A DNA stretch of 33,667 nt from Parvibaculum sp. (GCF_030694575.1 NZ_JAUYUS010000004.1:1-33667); one strand, 5' to 3'. Counted from the first letter of the stretch, positions 25,739 through 33,667 are shown. A program made the numbers and translations. The notes: generated by a model from the letters alone, not told the origin.

Positions 25739-25767
25739 AAGCCCGGACAGCAACGTCCGGGCTTTTT
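25739..25767 (+). terminator. Rho-independent terminator of pckA
   Basis: Stem AGCCCGGAC (25740-25748) / GTCCGGGCT (25755-25763), loop AGCAAC, then a T run through 25767. It separates pckA from the convergent WYL regulator. Confidence 0.92.
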
Positions 25768-25780
25768 CATTGAGGGACCG

Positions 25781-26503
25781 TCAGTCGGCGTGAGGTTGCG
25801 GCAGGCCGCTGTAGGAACTCTCGCTCGGGCGGGCGATGAAATCTTCTATCGTCTTGCCCTTCTCATCCGCGAAAACCTCTTCCGTCACCTTCATCGTGCC
25901 GATGCGCTCGATGCGGAAGGTGCGGAAGTCGTTGCGCTTCTCGCACCAGGCGGCGAGCATCCAGAAGGGCCCGAAGAAAGCGAGACCAAGCGGGCGCACG
26001 GTGCGGCGCGATTTCTCGCCCGACAGCGCCTCGTAGTCGATGGACAATTTGCGGCGCTCGCGGATCGCGCGGCGGACGGGCGAGAGATGGCGGCTGTAAC
26101 CGTCCTTCTGGCTTGTGCGGCCCGGCGCGACGGTGACGCGCGTGGTTTCCGCGATGCGCTCCAACCGCTCCGGCAGCACGGCTCTTATCTTGGCGACGGC
26201 GGCATCGGCGGCCTGGGTGAAGGCGGCGTCGCCCCAGGCCCGCACCATGCGGGCGCCGAAGACGAGGGCCTCGATCTCGTCTTCGGTGAACATGAGGGGC
26301 GGCAGCTCGTAACCGGAGCGCAGCACATAGCCGAGGCCCGCCTCGCCCTCGATCGGTACGCGGCTCGCCTGCAGGTCGGCGACGTCGCGGTAGATGGTGC
26401 GGACGGAAACTTCGAGCTTTTCCGCAAGTTCCTGTGCGGTGACCACGCGCTTGTTGCGGCGGAGAAACTCGATGATGTCGAAAAGACGGTCGGCGCGGCG
26501 CAT
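25781..26503 (-). CDS. YafY-type transcriptional regulator (HTH + WYL domains)
   Basis: 240 aa. N-terminal winged helix: RRADRLFDIIEFLRRNKRVVTAQELAEKLEVSVRTIYRDVADLQ, cited here as parts RADRLFDIIEFL and SVRTIYRDVADLQ, the latter being the recognition helix of HTH_11 regulators. The C-terminal WYL domain includes FWMLAAWCEKRNDFRTFRIERI. WYL domains sense ligands such as nucleic acid pieces or small molecules. AAGGAGG five bases upstream sets the ATG at 26503. It is divergent from the GST-like gene, and repeats between them suggest it regulates that gene and itself. Confidence 0.92.
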   Translation of the reverse strand: MRRADRLFDIIEFLRRNKRVVTAQELAEKLEVSVRTIYRDVADLQASRVPIEGEAGLGYVLRSGYELPPLMFTEDEIEALVFGARMVRAWGDAAFTQAADAAVAKIRAVLPERLERIAETTRVTVAPGRTSQKDGYSRHLSPVRRAIRERRKLSIDYEALSGEKSRRTVRPLGLAFFGPFWMLAAWCEKRNDFRTFRIERIGTMKVTEEVFADEKGKTIEDFIARPSESSYSGLPQPHAD

Positions 26504-26543
26504 CGGGACCTCCTTCATGCGGGCGCACCATCGCAGATCGCTG

Positions 26544-26574
26544 CTGACGGCATGCTGTCAGTAGTGTGTCAGTA
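26544..26574. promoter_or_regulatory. Candidate operator of the WYL regulator
   Basis: TGTCAGTA occurs twice, at 26556-26563 and 26567-26574, exactly 11 bases (one helical turn) apart. CTGAC at 26544-26548 forms an inverted pair with GTCAG at 26557-26561. All lie between the divergent WYL regulator and GST genes. Confidence 0.6.
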
Positions 26575-26609
26575 TGTTGGTATCCGTTCAATCAACGGAG
26601 GTCCCTGCC

Positions 26610-27350
26610 ATGATCCGCCTTCACATTTTTCCGGCGCGCCTGAAGGGCACGCCCAATCCGAGCCAGTTCTGCGTGAAACTCGAGACGGCGATGCGGCTTG
26701 CGGGTGTGCCGCACCGGGTCTGGTACGAGACCAACCCCGCCAACGGGCCAAAGGGAAAGCTTCCCTTCATCGAGATCGAGGGAGAGCGGATCGGCGATTC
26801 GACGCTCGTTCTCTACCACCTCAAGGAAAAGCTCGGCGTCGATCTCGACCGGGAGCTGAGCGATACCGAGAGAGCGCAATCGCACATGCTGCAGCGGATG
26901 GTCGATGAACGGCTCTACTGGGTAATCGTTCACAGCCGCTGGGCCGACGAGCGGAACTGGCCGACGGTGAGAGAGGTTTTCTTCGGCGGCCTGCCCTTCC
27001 CGCTGTCCTGGATCGTGCCGCGCATGGCGCGCAAGCAGATGTGCGCCGCGCTCCACGCACAGGGGACGGGACGCCATACGAGCGAGGAAATATATGCGCT
27101 CGGCGCGACGGACCTCGCCGCTCTTTCAACGATGCTGGGCGACAAGCCCTTCTTCTTCGGCGACAAGCCGACGATGGCGGATGTGACAGTGTTCGCCTGC
27201 CTCATCAACATCGTCGGGCCGGAACTCGCAAGCCCGCTCCGGGATGCCGCGCTCGGCCATGACAACCTGATGCGGCACACGGACCGTATGGGCGAACTCC
27301 ATGCATCGAAGAGGCAGAGGCAACCGATCACGCTGACGCTCGCGGCCTGA
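26610..27350 (+). CDS. GST-fold protein, failed-axon-connections / metaxin-like
   Basis: 246 aa. The N-terminal thioredoxin-like part (IRLHIFPARLKGTPNPSQFCVKLETAMRLAG, here as LHIFPA...PNPSQFCVKLE) is followed by GPKGKLPFIEIEGERIGDSTLVLYHL, which matches the GST glutathione-binding region, and DERLYWVIVHSRWADERNW, typical of failed-axon-like proteins. The C-terminal helical domain has DKPFFFGDKPTMADVTVFACL. Activity may be glutathione-dependent or purely binding. CGGAGG at 26596-26601 sets ATG 26610. It is probably under the divergent WYL regulator, so induced by a stress or toxic compound. Confidence 0.87.
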   Translation: MIRLHIFPARLKGTPNPSQFCVKLETAMRLAGVPHRVWYETNPANGPKGKLPFIEIEGERIGDSTLVLYHLKEKLGVDLDRELSDTERAQSHMLQRMVDERLYWVIVHSRWADERNWPTVREVFFGGLPFPLSWIVPRMARKQMCAALHAQGTGRHTSEEIYALGATDLAALSTMLGDKPFFFGDKPTMADVTVFACLINIVGPELASPLRDAALGHDNLMRHTDRMGELHASKRQRQPITLTLAA

Positions 27351-27357
27351 ACGACAA

Positions 27358-27385
27358 GGCCCGGAAGGAGAAATCCTTCCGGGCC
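27358..27385. terminator. Stem-loop between convergent genes, possible terminator
   Basis: GGCCCGGAAGG (27358-27368) and CCTTCCGGGCC (27375-27385) pair perfectly over 11 bases with a six-base loop. There is no T run on either side, so intrinsic termination may be weak; it still separates the GST-like gene from the leftward small gene. Confidence 0.6.
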
Positions 27386-27414
27386 ATTGGCTGAATGCGT
27401 TCGGCGCCTTGCCG

Positions 27415-27693
27415 CTATTTCTTCTTTTTTGCGTGGCTGTCGCGACCGTCGCCGGCATGGGTGCCTGTCCAGGAAGGCGGGTCAGAGGCCGGGAAACTTT
27501 CCTCGATCGTTTCGTCGACGCTGTCTTCTTCCGCCGACCGTTCCTTTTCGGCTTTCTCGGCCTTCTTCACGGCGCGCTTCGCATCCTCTTCGGCGGAGGC
27601 GACGCCGCTCGTCCATGCGGGCGGGTCGGATGCGGGGAAACTTTCCTTGTCGGCCTCGTCGACTTTTTTCCGGTCGTCCTTCGGCGTCGGCAT
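27415..27693 (-). CDS. Small acidic/basic protein with two ESFPASDPP(A/S)WT repeats
   Basis: 92 aa, very hydrophilic, without hydrophobic core. The motif ESFPASDPPAWT is at residues 17-28 and ESFPASDPPSWT at 65-76, joined by a Lys/Glu/Ala-rich segment (KRAVKKAEKAEKERSAEE) that likely forms a charged helix, with a lysine tail. Short proteins with this motif are frequent in alphaproteobacteria and lack known function. GGAGG about eight bases upstream supports the ATG at 27693. It stands alone with its own likely promoter in the gap 27694-27763 or beyond. Intrinsic disorder with two linear binding motifs is my inference. Confidence 0.8.
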   Translation of the reverse strand: MPTPKDDRKKVDEADKESFPASDPPAWTSGVASAEEDAKRAVKKAEKAEKERSAEEDSVDETIEESFPASDPPSWTGTHAGDGRDSHAKKKK

Positions 27694-27763
27694 TGGCGGT
27701 CCTCCGTCTGTTAACGGCGTATCCCGGAATCACATAGGCCGAAAGCGGCGCGCGGCAAGCGTG

Positions 27764-28813
27764 TCATCCAACCAGCGCTTCAAGAGCGATATTGACGGCG
27801 CCCGCGCCGACCCAGGAGCCGAGCGGGATCGCCGCGTAGAGGAGGAGGCGGCCCGCCGTCTGAAGGTCGAGCGGCCATTCGCGCATGCGTTCCAGCCGTC
27901 TTTCGAGCGCAATGAACGCGGTGAGCATCAGCGCTGCTTCGCGCGCCGCCTCGCCGCCTTCGCGGAAGGCTCTCTCGTTACGGCGGATTTCGCTACGCAG
28001 CCGGGCGAGATCGCGGTATTTGGCCTGCCGGATGACGCGGTGCGAGCGCAGCATGGGACGGGAGAAGACGAAGAAGGCCGCGGCAAGCGTCAGGACCAGA
28101 GCAGGCGCGGTGATGCCGTCCGCGTCCTGCCCGACCAGCAACAAGGCGACGACACCCGATACGGCAAACCAGGGCAGCGCGCCGCGCAAAGCCACGCGAC
28201 CGAAGGCATCGAGTTGCGAGATATCCGACAGGTCCGGCTCGAGCCCCTTCAGCGCATCCGAGAAAAACCTTGTATCGCCCCGCAGGAAATAAATGCGCCG
28301 CAGCAACTGCATGACGAGCAGCGAAACGATGCACAACATCCAGATGTCGACCGGCGTTTCGAATGCGGGCCAGCCGTTCTGCCGGAGACCCAGCACGGCG
28401 ATCGAATAGAGAACGGCCCCCGCGACGAAACCCGCGAGCCCCGCCAGTCGCGAGCGGGAAAGCTCCCTCGGCGTGACGCCAAGGGCGTGGCGCTCGACCT
28501 CGGCCGCGGTGATATTGGGGGCGAGCCCGACCAGGAGGCGCGCGTCGCGCAGGTTTCCGGCGACCGTGTAGCGGCCGATGCCGAGAATCGCAAACCAGAG
28601 AAGCGAAAGGGCAAGCGCCGCCCAGGCATGACTCGAGAGAGAGACCTCATCGGGACGAACGACAACAATGGCGACGCCGGAAAGAAAAGCCGTGAGAAGA
28701 AAACTCGCGAAAAAAAGGGCCGAGACGACGCCGCCAATCAGGAAGGGGCTGACGGGAAGCGCGTCGGCGAGCGCGTTTTCCCAGCTCTTTCTGCGTTGAT
28801 CTTCGCTATCCAT
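27764..28813 (-). CDS. Multi-pass membrane protein, unknown
   Basis: 349 aa with about seven to eight hydrophobic segments, e.g. FLIGGVVSALFFASFLLTAFL, AWAALALSLLWFAILGIG, LAGLAGFVAGAVLYSIAVLGL, IWMLCIVSLLVMQLL, GALPWFAVSGVVALLLVG, ALVLTLAAAFFVF, and a C-terminal LLLYAAIPLGSWVGAGAVNIAL. A charged helical segment (RSEIRRNERAFREGGEAAREAALM) lies before the last helix. No family is recognised. It begins 14 bases after the polA stop on the same strand, so it is likely read from the polA message. Ribosome binding site is weak (AAAGGCGG). Confidence 0.78.
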   Translation of the reverse strand: MDSEDQRRKSWENALADALPVSPFLIGGVVSALFFASFLLTAFLSGVAIVVVRPDEVSLSSHAWAALALSLLWFAILGIGRYTVAGNLRDARLLVGLAPNITAAEVERHALGVTPRELSRSRLAGLAGFVAGAVLYSIAVLGLRQNGWPAFETPVDIWMLCIVSLLVMQLLRRIYFLRGDTRFFSDALKGLEPDLSDISQLDAFGRVALRGALPWFAVSGVVALLLVGQDADGITAPALVLTLAAAFFVFSRPMLRSHRVIRQAKYRDLARLRSEIRRNERAFREGGEAAREAALMLTAFIALERRLERMREWPLDLQTAGRLLLYAAIPLGSWVGAGAVNIALEALVG

Positions 28814-28827
28814 ATCGCCGCCTTTTG

Positions 28828-31740
28828 CTAATGCGCTTCGTCCCAGTTTTTGGCGGCGCGGGCATCGACATCGAGCGGCACGGTGAGCGCAACGGCGGGC
28901 GCGGCGGCATCCGACATGATGCGCGAGACGGTTTCGCTCGTCTTTGCCGCTTCCTTTTCCGGCACTTCGAATATCAATTCGTCATGGACCTGCAACAGCA
29001 TCCGTGCGGCAAGCTTCGCATCCGCCAGAGCCTGCGGCATGCGGATCATGGCGCGGCGGATGATGTCGGCGGCCGAGCCCTGGATCGGCGCATTGATGGC
29101 GGCGCGTTCCATGAAACTTCTTTCGGCCGGGTTCTTCGAATTGATCGCCGGCAGGTGGATACGGCGGCCGAAGATCGTTTCGACGTAGCCGTTTTTATGG
29201 GCGAAGTCCTTGGTGTCGTCCATATAGGCGCGGATGCCGGGGAAGCGCTTGAAGTAGCGGTCGATATATTCGCCTGCTTCCTGGCGCGGGATGCCGAGCT
29301 GGTTTGCGAGGCCGAAGGCGGAGATACCGTAGATGATGCCGAAATTGATCGCCTTGGCGCGGCGGCGGACGCTCTGGTCCATGCCCTCGATCGGCACGCC
29401 GAACATTTCCGACGCCGTCATCGCATGAATATCGAGACCTTCGGAGAAGGCTTTCTTCAGCGCCTCGATGTCCGCGATATGAGCGAGCAGGCGAAGTTCG
29501 ATCTGGCTGTAGTCGGCCGAGATGAGGAGGTTGCCCTTTTCGGCGACGAAGGCCGTTCTGATTTTCCGGCCGTCTTCCGTCCGCACCGGAATATTCTGCA
29601 GGTTCGGCTCGGTGGAAGCGAGACGGCCGGTCGATGTGGAGGCCAGCGAGTAACAAGTGTGGATGCGGCCCGTCTGGGGGTCGATATATTCCGGCAGCGC
29701 ATCCGTGTAGGTGCTTTTGAGTTTCGACAGGCCGCGCCAGTCGAGTACGCGCTGCGGCAACTCATGCCCTTGCGCCGCCAGCGCCTCCAGCGTGTCCGCG
29801 TCCGTCGACCAGGCGCCGGTCTTGGTCTTGCGGCCGCCTTCGAGGCTTTGCTTGTCGAAGAGGATTTCGCCGAGCTGCTTTGGCGAACCGATGTTGAAGC
29901 GCTCGCCCGCGAGTTCGTAAATCTCTTCCTCGTATTGCGCCATCTTCTGCGCGAAGTCGCCGGAGAGGCGCGCAAGCACCGCCTTGTCGACCTTGACGCC
30001 GGCGCGCTCCATCTCCGCGAGAACGGGGACGAGCGGGCGTTCCAGCGTTTCATAAACCGTGATGCGATGCTCTGCGACGAGGCGCGGCTTCAGGATGTGC
30101 CAGAGGCGGAGCGTGACGTCTGCGTCTTCCGCGGCATAGGCCACGGCGCGGTCTATCGGCACCCGGTCGAACGTGATCTGCGCCTTGCCCTTGCCCGCGA
30201 CTTCCGCGAAGGCGATAGGCTTGTGATTGAGATGGATTTCGGAAAGCTCGTCCATGCCGTGGCCATGAACGCCCGCATCGAGCGCGTAGGACATGAGCAT
30301 GGTGTCATCGAGGCCGCGGAGCGCGATGCCGTGCTGGCGGAAGACGGCGATGTCGAATTTGAGGTTCTGGCCGATCTTCAGGATGGACGGGTCTTCGAGC
30401 AGCGGCTTCAGGCGGGCGACCGCGTCCTTCAGCGGTATCTGCGGCTGGCCGGCAGCGTCGGCGAAATCGAGCCCGCCGCCAGCGCCATGCTGCAGAGGCA
30501 CGTAGCAGGCCTCACCCGGTAGCAGCGACATCGAGACGCCGACGAGGCGCGCCTGCATCGGAAAGAGGCTGTCGGTTTCCGTGTCGACGGCGAGAAAGCC
30601 CTGCTCATAGGCGCGCGCGATCCATTCGTCGAGATCGGGGAGCGTTGTCACCGCCACATAATTCGCGTCGGCAAAATCGGCGTCGATGCCCTTCGGCAAG
30701 ACGCCCGGCGTGCCGCCGCGCGCGGTGCGCGTAACCGTCTGCTTGTCTTTCTTCGGCGCTTCGTCGCCGACGGTGGCGACGGCGCCGTCCGTCTGGAGCG
30801 GATGCTTGCCGGCGGCGGGAATGGCATCGACGTCGATGTTGAAACGCTCGCCGACACGGCGCGTCAGCGTGTTGAATTCCATGTCCTTGAAGAACCCGAT
30901 CAGCGTTTCGGGATCGGGCTCGCGGATACCCATGCCCTCGAGCGGCTCTTCGAGGGGGACGTTGTTGTCCAGCTCGACGAGGCGGCGGGAGATGCGGGCC
31001 TGTTCCGCGAAGGCGAGGAGATTTTCGCGGCGCTTCTGCTGCTTGATTTCGCCGGCGCGGGCGAGCAGCGTTTCGAGATCGCCATATTCGCCGATGAGCT
31101 GCGCCGCCGTCTTGATGCCGATGCCGGGAACGCCGGGCACGTTGTCGGTGGAATCGCCCGCCAGCGCCTGCACTTCGACGACTTTCTCCGGCGGTACGCC
31201 GAATTTCTCGATCACCTGTTCGCGCGCGATCGTCTTCAGCTTCATGGTGTCGAGCATGTCGACATTGTCGTTCACGAGCTGCATCAGATCCTTGTCGGAG
31301 GAGACGATGGTGACGCGGGCGCCCGCTTCATGCGCGAGGCGCGCATAGGTGGCGATGATGTCGTCGGCCTCGTAGCCCTTCTTCTCGATGCAGGGGACGC
31401 CGAAGGCGCGGGTCGCGTCGCGCACCAGCGCGAATTGCGGGCGCAGGTCTTCCGGCGGCTCGACGCGGTTGGCTTTGTATTCGGGGTAGATGTCGTTGCG
31501 GAAGGTCTTGGCGGCGGCGTCGAAAATGACGGCAAGATGCGTCGGCTCGAACTCGTCCTTGGTGTCCTCGATGAGCTTGTAGAGCATGTTGCAGAAGCCG
31601 GCGACGGCCCCGACCGGCATGCCGTCCGATTTCCGCGTCAGCGGCGGGAGGGCGTGATAGGCGCGGAAAATATAGCCCGAACCGTCCACCAGGAAGAGGT
31701 GGTCGCCTTTTTTCAGCGACCTTCCGGTCTTTTCCGCCAT
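28828..31740 (-). CDS. polA: DNA polymerase I
   Basis: 970 aa. Three domains: 5'-3' exonuclease (about 1-310; HLFLVDGSGYIFRAYHALPPL, GYEADDIIATYA, SSDKDLMQLV, GDSTDNVPGVPGIG), an active 3'-5' proofreading exonuclease (VDTETDSLFP with Asp386 and Glu388; later YAAEDADVTLRLW), and the polymerase domain with motif A SADYSQIELRLLAHIAD, motif B RRRAKAINFGIIYGIS and motif C QVHDEL (Asp920). It fills gaps in repair and Okazaki processing. All catalytic motifs are intact. The ATG at 31740 is chosen; a GTG at 31767 would add nine residues and cannot be excluded. Confidence 0.98.
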   Translation of the reverse strand: MAEKTGRSLKKGDHLFLVDGSGYIFRAYHALPPLTRKSDGMPVGAVAGFCNMLYKLIEDTKDEFEPTHLAVIFDAAAKTFRNDIYPEYKANRVEPPEDLRPQFALVRDATRAFGVPCIEKKGYEADDIIATYARLAHEAGARVTIVSSDKDLMQLVNDNVDMLDTMKLKTIAREQVIEKFGVPPEKVVEVQALAGDSTDNVPGVPGIGIKTAAQLIGEYGDLETLLARAGEIKQQKRRENLLAFAEQARISRRLVELDNNVPLEEPLEGMGIREPDPETLIGFFKDMEFNTLTRRVGERFNIDVDAIPAAGKHPLQTDGAVATVGDEAPKKDKQTVTRTARGGTPGVLPKGIDADFADANYVAVTTLPDLDEWIARAYEQGFLAVDTETDSLFPMQARLVGVSMSLLPGEACYVPLQHGAGGGLDFADAAGQPQIPLKDAVARLKPLLEDPSILKIGQNLKFDIAVFRQHGIALRGLDDTMLMSYALDAGVHGHGMDELSEIHLNHKPIAFAEVAGKGKAQITFDRVPIDRAVAYAAEDADVTLRLWHILKPRLVAEHRITVYETLERPLVPVLAEMERAGVKVDKAVLARLSGDFAQKMAQYEEEIYELAGERFNIGSPKQLGEILFDKQSLEGGRKTKTGAWSTDADTLEALAAQGHELPQRVLDWRGLSKLKSTYTDALPEYIDPQTGRIHTCYSLASTSTGRLASTEPNLQNIPVRTEDGRKIRTAFVAEKGNLLISADYSQIELRLLAHIADIEALKKAFSEGLDIHAMTASEMFGVPIEGMDQSVRRRAKAINFGIIYGISAFGLANQLGIPRQEAGEYIDRYFKRFPGIRAYMDDTKDFAHKNGYVETIFGRRIHLPAINSKNPAERSFMERAAINAPIQGSAADIIRRAMIRMPQALADAKLAARMLLQVHDELIFEVPEKEAAKTSETVSRIMSDAAAPAVALTVPLDVDARAAKNWDEAH

Positions 31741-31785
31741 TGCCGTTTCCGCCTTGCCGCTTGCCACACGCCCTGCCTTTCCTAT

Positions 31786-31829
31786 CTATAGTGCCTCACC
31801 GTCCCCGGCCTCGGGGGCCGCCACTATAG
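31786..31829. promoter_or_regulatory. Symmetric element between polA and the ABC ATPase gene
   Basis: CTATAGTG (31786-31793) and CACTATAG (31822-31829) are exact inverted copies, each containing a -10-like TATAGT on the strand leading to one of the two divergent genes; an inner CCCCG/CGGGG stem lies between. A plus-strand TTGCCA (31761-31766) with TATCTA (31783-31788), spacer 16, is another possible promoter for the ABC gene. Confidence 0.45.
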
Positions 31830-31898
31830 CGCGTACCGCGCGCCAAAAAGAACCGGCCCCGAAGCCAAGCCTGAAAAGTTTCAGAAAAGAGCCCGCTC

Positions 31899-32900
31899 AT
31901 GGCCCATTCGCTTGCCGACAATGAAGACAGCCTCGAAACCCGCCTGCCGCCGGAGCCGGCGCCCCGCACGGGGACGCGCAACGCCATCGAGGCGCGGAAC
32001 CTGCGCAAGGTCTACAAGGCGAGCGGCGCCCAGCCCGCCAAGGAAGCGCTGAAGGGAATCGACCTTGCGATACCGCGCGGTTCGATCTTCGCGCTGCTGG
32101 GGCCGAACGGCGCGGGCAAGTCCACTTTCATCAATATTCTTGCCGGGCTCGTGACGAAGACTTCCGGTTCGGCCTCGATCTGGGGCTTCGACATCGACGT
32201 CAATCCGAGGCAGGCGCGCGCTTCCATCGGCGTGGTGCCGCAGGAGCTCAACATCGACCCGTTCTTCACGCCCGCCGAGGTGATGGAGATGCAGGCCGGG
32301 CTCTATGGCGTGCCGAAGCGCGAGCGGCGGACGATGGAAATCCTGAAAGCGATGGGGCTCGACGACAAGGCGGACGCCTACGCGCGGACGCTTTCGGGCG
32401 GCATGCGGCGGCGGCTGCTGGTGGCGAAGGCGATGGTGCACAACCCGCCGGTGCTCATTCTCGACGAGCCGACGGCGGGCGTCGATATCGAGCTCAGACG
32501 GCAGCTCTGGGACTATGTGAAGGGTTTGCACGCGCGCGGCACGACGATCGTGCTGACGACGCATTACCTCGAGGAAGCGGAGGCGCTGTGCGACACCATC
32601 GCGATCATCGACAAGGGGCAGGTGGTGGCCTGCGAGCCGAAGGAAACGCTGCTGGCGCGGATCAGCGACAAGCGGCTGATCGTGCGGCCGGCGACGCCCG
32701 CGACGCAACTGCCGGCCGCGCTTGCCGGCATGAAGGCGGAAGTGCGGGCCGACGGCGCGATTTCGGTCCAGTACAATCCGGCGGAGACGAGCGTCATGGC
32801 CATTCTCGGGCAGTTGAGCGCGGAAGGCATGGAGATCGTCGACATCTCGACCGAGGAATCGGACCTCGAGGATGTGTTCATGCAACTGACGTCGCACTAG
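31899..32900 (+). CDS. ABC transporter ATP-binding protein (YadG-like)
   Basis: 333 aa. ATPase of an ABC-2 type exporter. Walker A GPNGAGKST (68-76), Q-loop at Gln115 (VVPQEL), signature LSGGM (165-169), Walker B VLILDEPTAGVD (185-196) and H-loop His222 (TTHYLEEAE) are all intact. The C-terminal 80 residues (RPATPATQLPAAL ... SDLEDVFMQLT) form the usual extra domain that ends in DLEDVF. The partner membrane permease usually follows directly, but the next gene here is a PAS-like protein on the other strand, three bases away. The permease must be elsewhere. Ribosome binding site is weak (GAAAAGAG). Confidence 0.93.
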   Translation: MAHSLADNEDSLETRLPPEPAPRTGTRNAIEARNLRKVYKASGAQPAKEALKGIDLAIPRGSIFALLGPNGAGKSTFINILAGLVTKTSGSASIWGFDIDVNPRQARASIGVVPQELNIDPFFTPAEVMEMQAGLYGVPKRERRTMEILKAMGLDDKADAYARTLSGGMRRRLLVAKAMVHNPPVLILDEPTAGVDIELRRQLWDYVKGLHARGTTIVLTTHYLEEAEALCDTIAIIDKGQVVACEPKETLLARISDKRLIVRPATPATQLPAALAGMKAEVRADGAISVQYNPAETSVMAILGQLSAEGMEIVDISTEESDLEDVFMQLTSH

Positions 32901-32903
32901 GCT

Positions 32904-33404
32904 TCAGGCGGAGGCGCGCTTCACCAGTTCGCCCATCACCATATCGACCGAGCCGCTGCCCGTGGTGAGCGGCATGAGCACCGCCTCGAGCGCCGTGGGC
33001 TGGCCGGCATTGGCGAAAACGGCCTGGCCGTGAAGGCGGAGCGGGCGGCGCAACTGGCAGACGATGCCGAAAACCTTGGCGACGGCGGCGGCCGATTTTT
33101 CCGACATTTCATGTTCGAGCGTCCGGCCCGTGTAGTCGCGGGCGAACAACTCGTTCAATGCCGTGCCCATGAGGCGGACGCGGAAATGCGGGAGCGCGAG
33201 CGCGGGCGGCGTCGCGTCGACCAGGAAGACGGAGGGAAGGTGGCTGACGATGTCGGCGGGGCTTACATCGGCGCGCGCGGGAAAGGGCTTGCCGACACGC
33301 TTGCCCTCCCAATAGGCCAGCATTTCACGGAGGCGCCCGTCCTGAAAGGAGAGCAGCGGATCGATATACACGTCGAAAGGCGCAAGCCTCAGGGGCTCCG
33401 ACAT
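32904..33404 (-). CDS. PAS-fold protein (PAS_5-like), possibly sensory
   Basis: 166 aa. The layout LREMLAYWEGKRVGKPFPARADVSPADIVSHLPSVFLVD (here shortened: MLAYWEGKRVGKPFPAR, then DIVSHLPSVFLVD) followed by HFRVRLMGTALNELFARDYTGRTLEH and a final strand PLTTGSGSVDMVMGEL is that of single PAS_5-type proteins common in alphaproteobacteria (WxxKRxGRxxPxRxDidP.di...L). They have no output domain and their ligands are unknown. The ATG at 33404 is chosen; a GTG at 33422 is an alternative. Convergent with the ABC ATPase gene, with only three bases between the stop codons. Confidence 0.85.
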   Translation of the reverse strand: MSEPLRLAPFDVYIDPLLSFQDGRLREMLAYWEGKRVGKPFPARADVSPADIVSHLPSVFLVDATPPALALPHFRVRLMGTALNELFARDYTGRTLEHEMSEKSAAAVAKVFGIVCQLRRPLRLHGQAVFANAGQPTALEAVLMPLTTGSGSVDMVMGELVKRASA

Positions 33405-33502
33405 GGAACGCAGAACTCTCACGGTGTCCGCCTGGCGCGAACGGGTTTCACGGGGGCCCCTCTCCTATAGGCGAATTCGCGAGGGCCGCCAAGGACCGGA
33501 GA

Positions 33503-33531
33503 TTGTCAGGGCCGACGGTTTGTTCTACCTT
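33503..33531 (+). promoter_or_regulatory. Candidate promoter of tRNA-Arg
   Basis: TTGTCA (33503-33508), 17-base spacer, TACCTT (33526-33531). Transcription would start near 33538, some 30 bases before the mature tRNA. Confidence 0.45.
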
Positions 33532-33567
33532 GCGCCCGCTTCGCCGGACGGCCCTTGCCCGGCCCTG

Positions 33568-33644
<77 letters not shown>

Positions 33645-33667
33645 CTTCCCTGCCCGGTTTATCCCCG

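Noticed and set aside
28825-30522. 565-codon open frame opposite polA
   Set aside because: Same high-GC effect; polA has all catalytic motifs on the minus strand.

Overview
The window reads as a GC-rich chromosomal stretch of an alphaproteobacterium, most likely of the order Hyphomicrobiales (Rhizobiales). The main reason is the block ahcY - ptsH - EIIA(Man) - hprK - chvG - chvI - pckA, which keeps the order known from Agrobacterium, Sinorhizobium and Brucella, with a DivL-type tyrosine 'kinase' beside ahcY. Several families of GC-rich palindromic intergenic repeats of the kind common in alphaproteobacteria fit this. A Parvibaculum-like genus is a guess. I see no insertion sequence, prophage or CRISPR array.

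Layout. 1-6,600 is an accessory catabolic region. A truncated TetR-type gene (minus) faces two tandem operators and a rightward set: FAD-dependent aromatic-ring-type monooxygenase, an SDR with an altered active site, a small four-helix membrane protein and a secreted fumarylacetoacetase-fold protein. After a terminator comes a ferredoxin reductase / [2Fe-2S] ferredoxin pair of the type that serves cytochrome P450s, but no P450 is present. 6,600-12,540 holds a small unknown protein, a two-subunit periplasmic molybdenum hydroxylase (IorAB-like, minus), a periplasmic Cu/Zn superoxide dismutase with a substituted zinc ligand, a glutathione transferase, and a translationally coupled membrane protein / ribbon-helix-helix pair.

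12,541-25,770 is the conserved core: divL, ahcY, a TesB-like thioesterase, HPr, EIIA, HprK, ChvG, ChvI, an inserted M20 peptidase, and pckA. Its logic links carbon status (PTS phosphorylation and HprK), envelope and acid sensing (ChvG-ChvI), gluconeogenesis (PckA), methyl-cycle detoxification (AhcY) and cell-cycle control (DivL). 25,781-33,667 has a WYL regulator facing a GST-fold protein, a small repeat protein, a membrane protein downstream of DNA polymerase I, polA, an ABC ATPase without a visible permease, a PAS-like protein and tRNA-Arg(CCG).

The points most worth checking are: the TetR operators overlapping the ribosome binding site at 310-349; the SDR with Ser/Arg in place of Tyr/Lys; the exported FAH-fold protein; the SodC His-to-Asp change; the DivL tyrosine; and the 9-2-9 operator upstream of ahcY. 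No entirely new system is proven. The best candidate for an undescribed pathway is the TetR-controlled cluster at 1-4,600.
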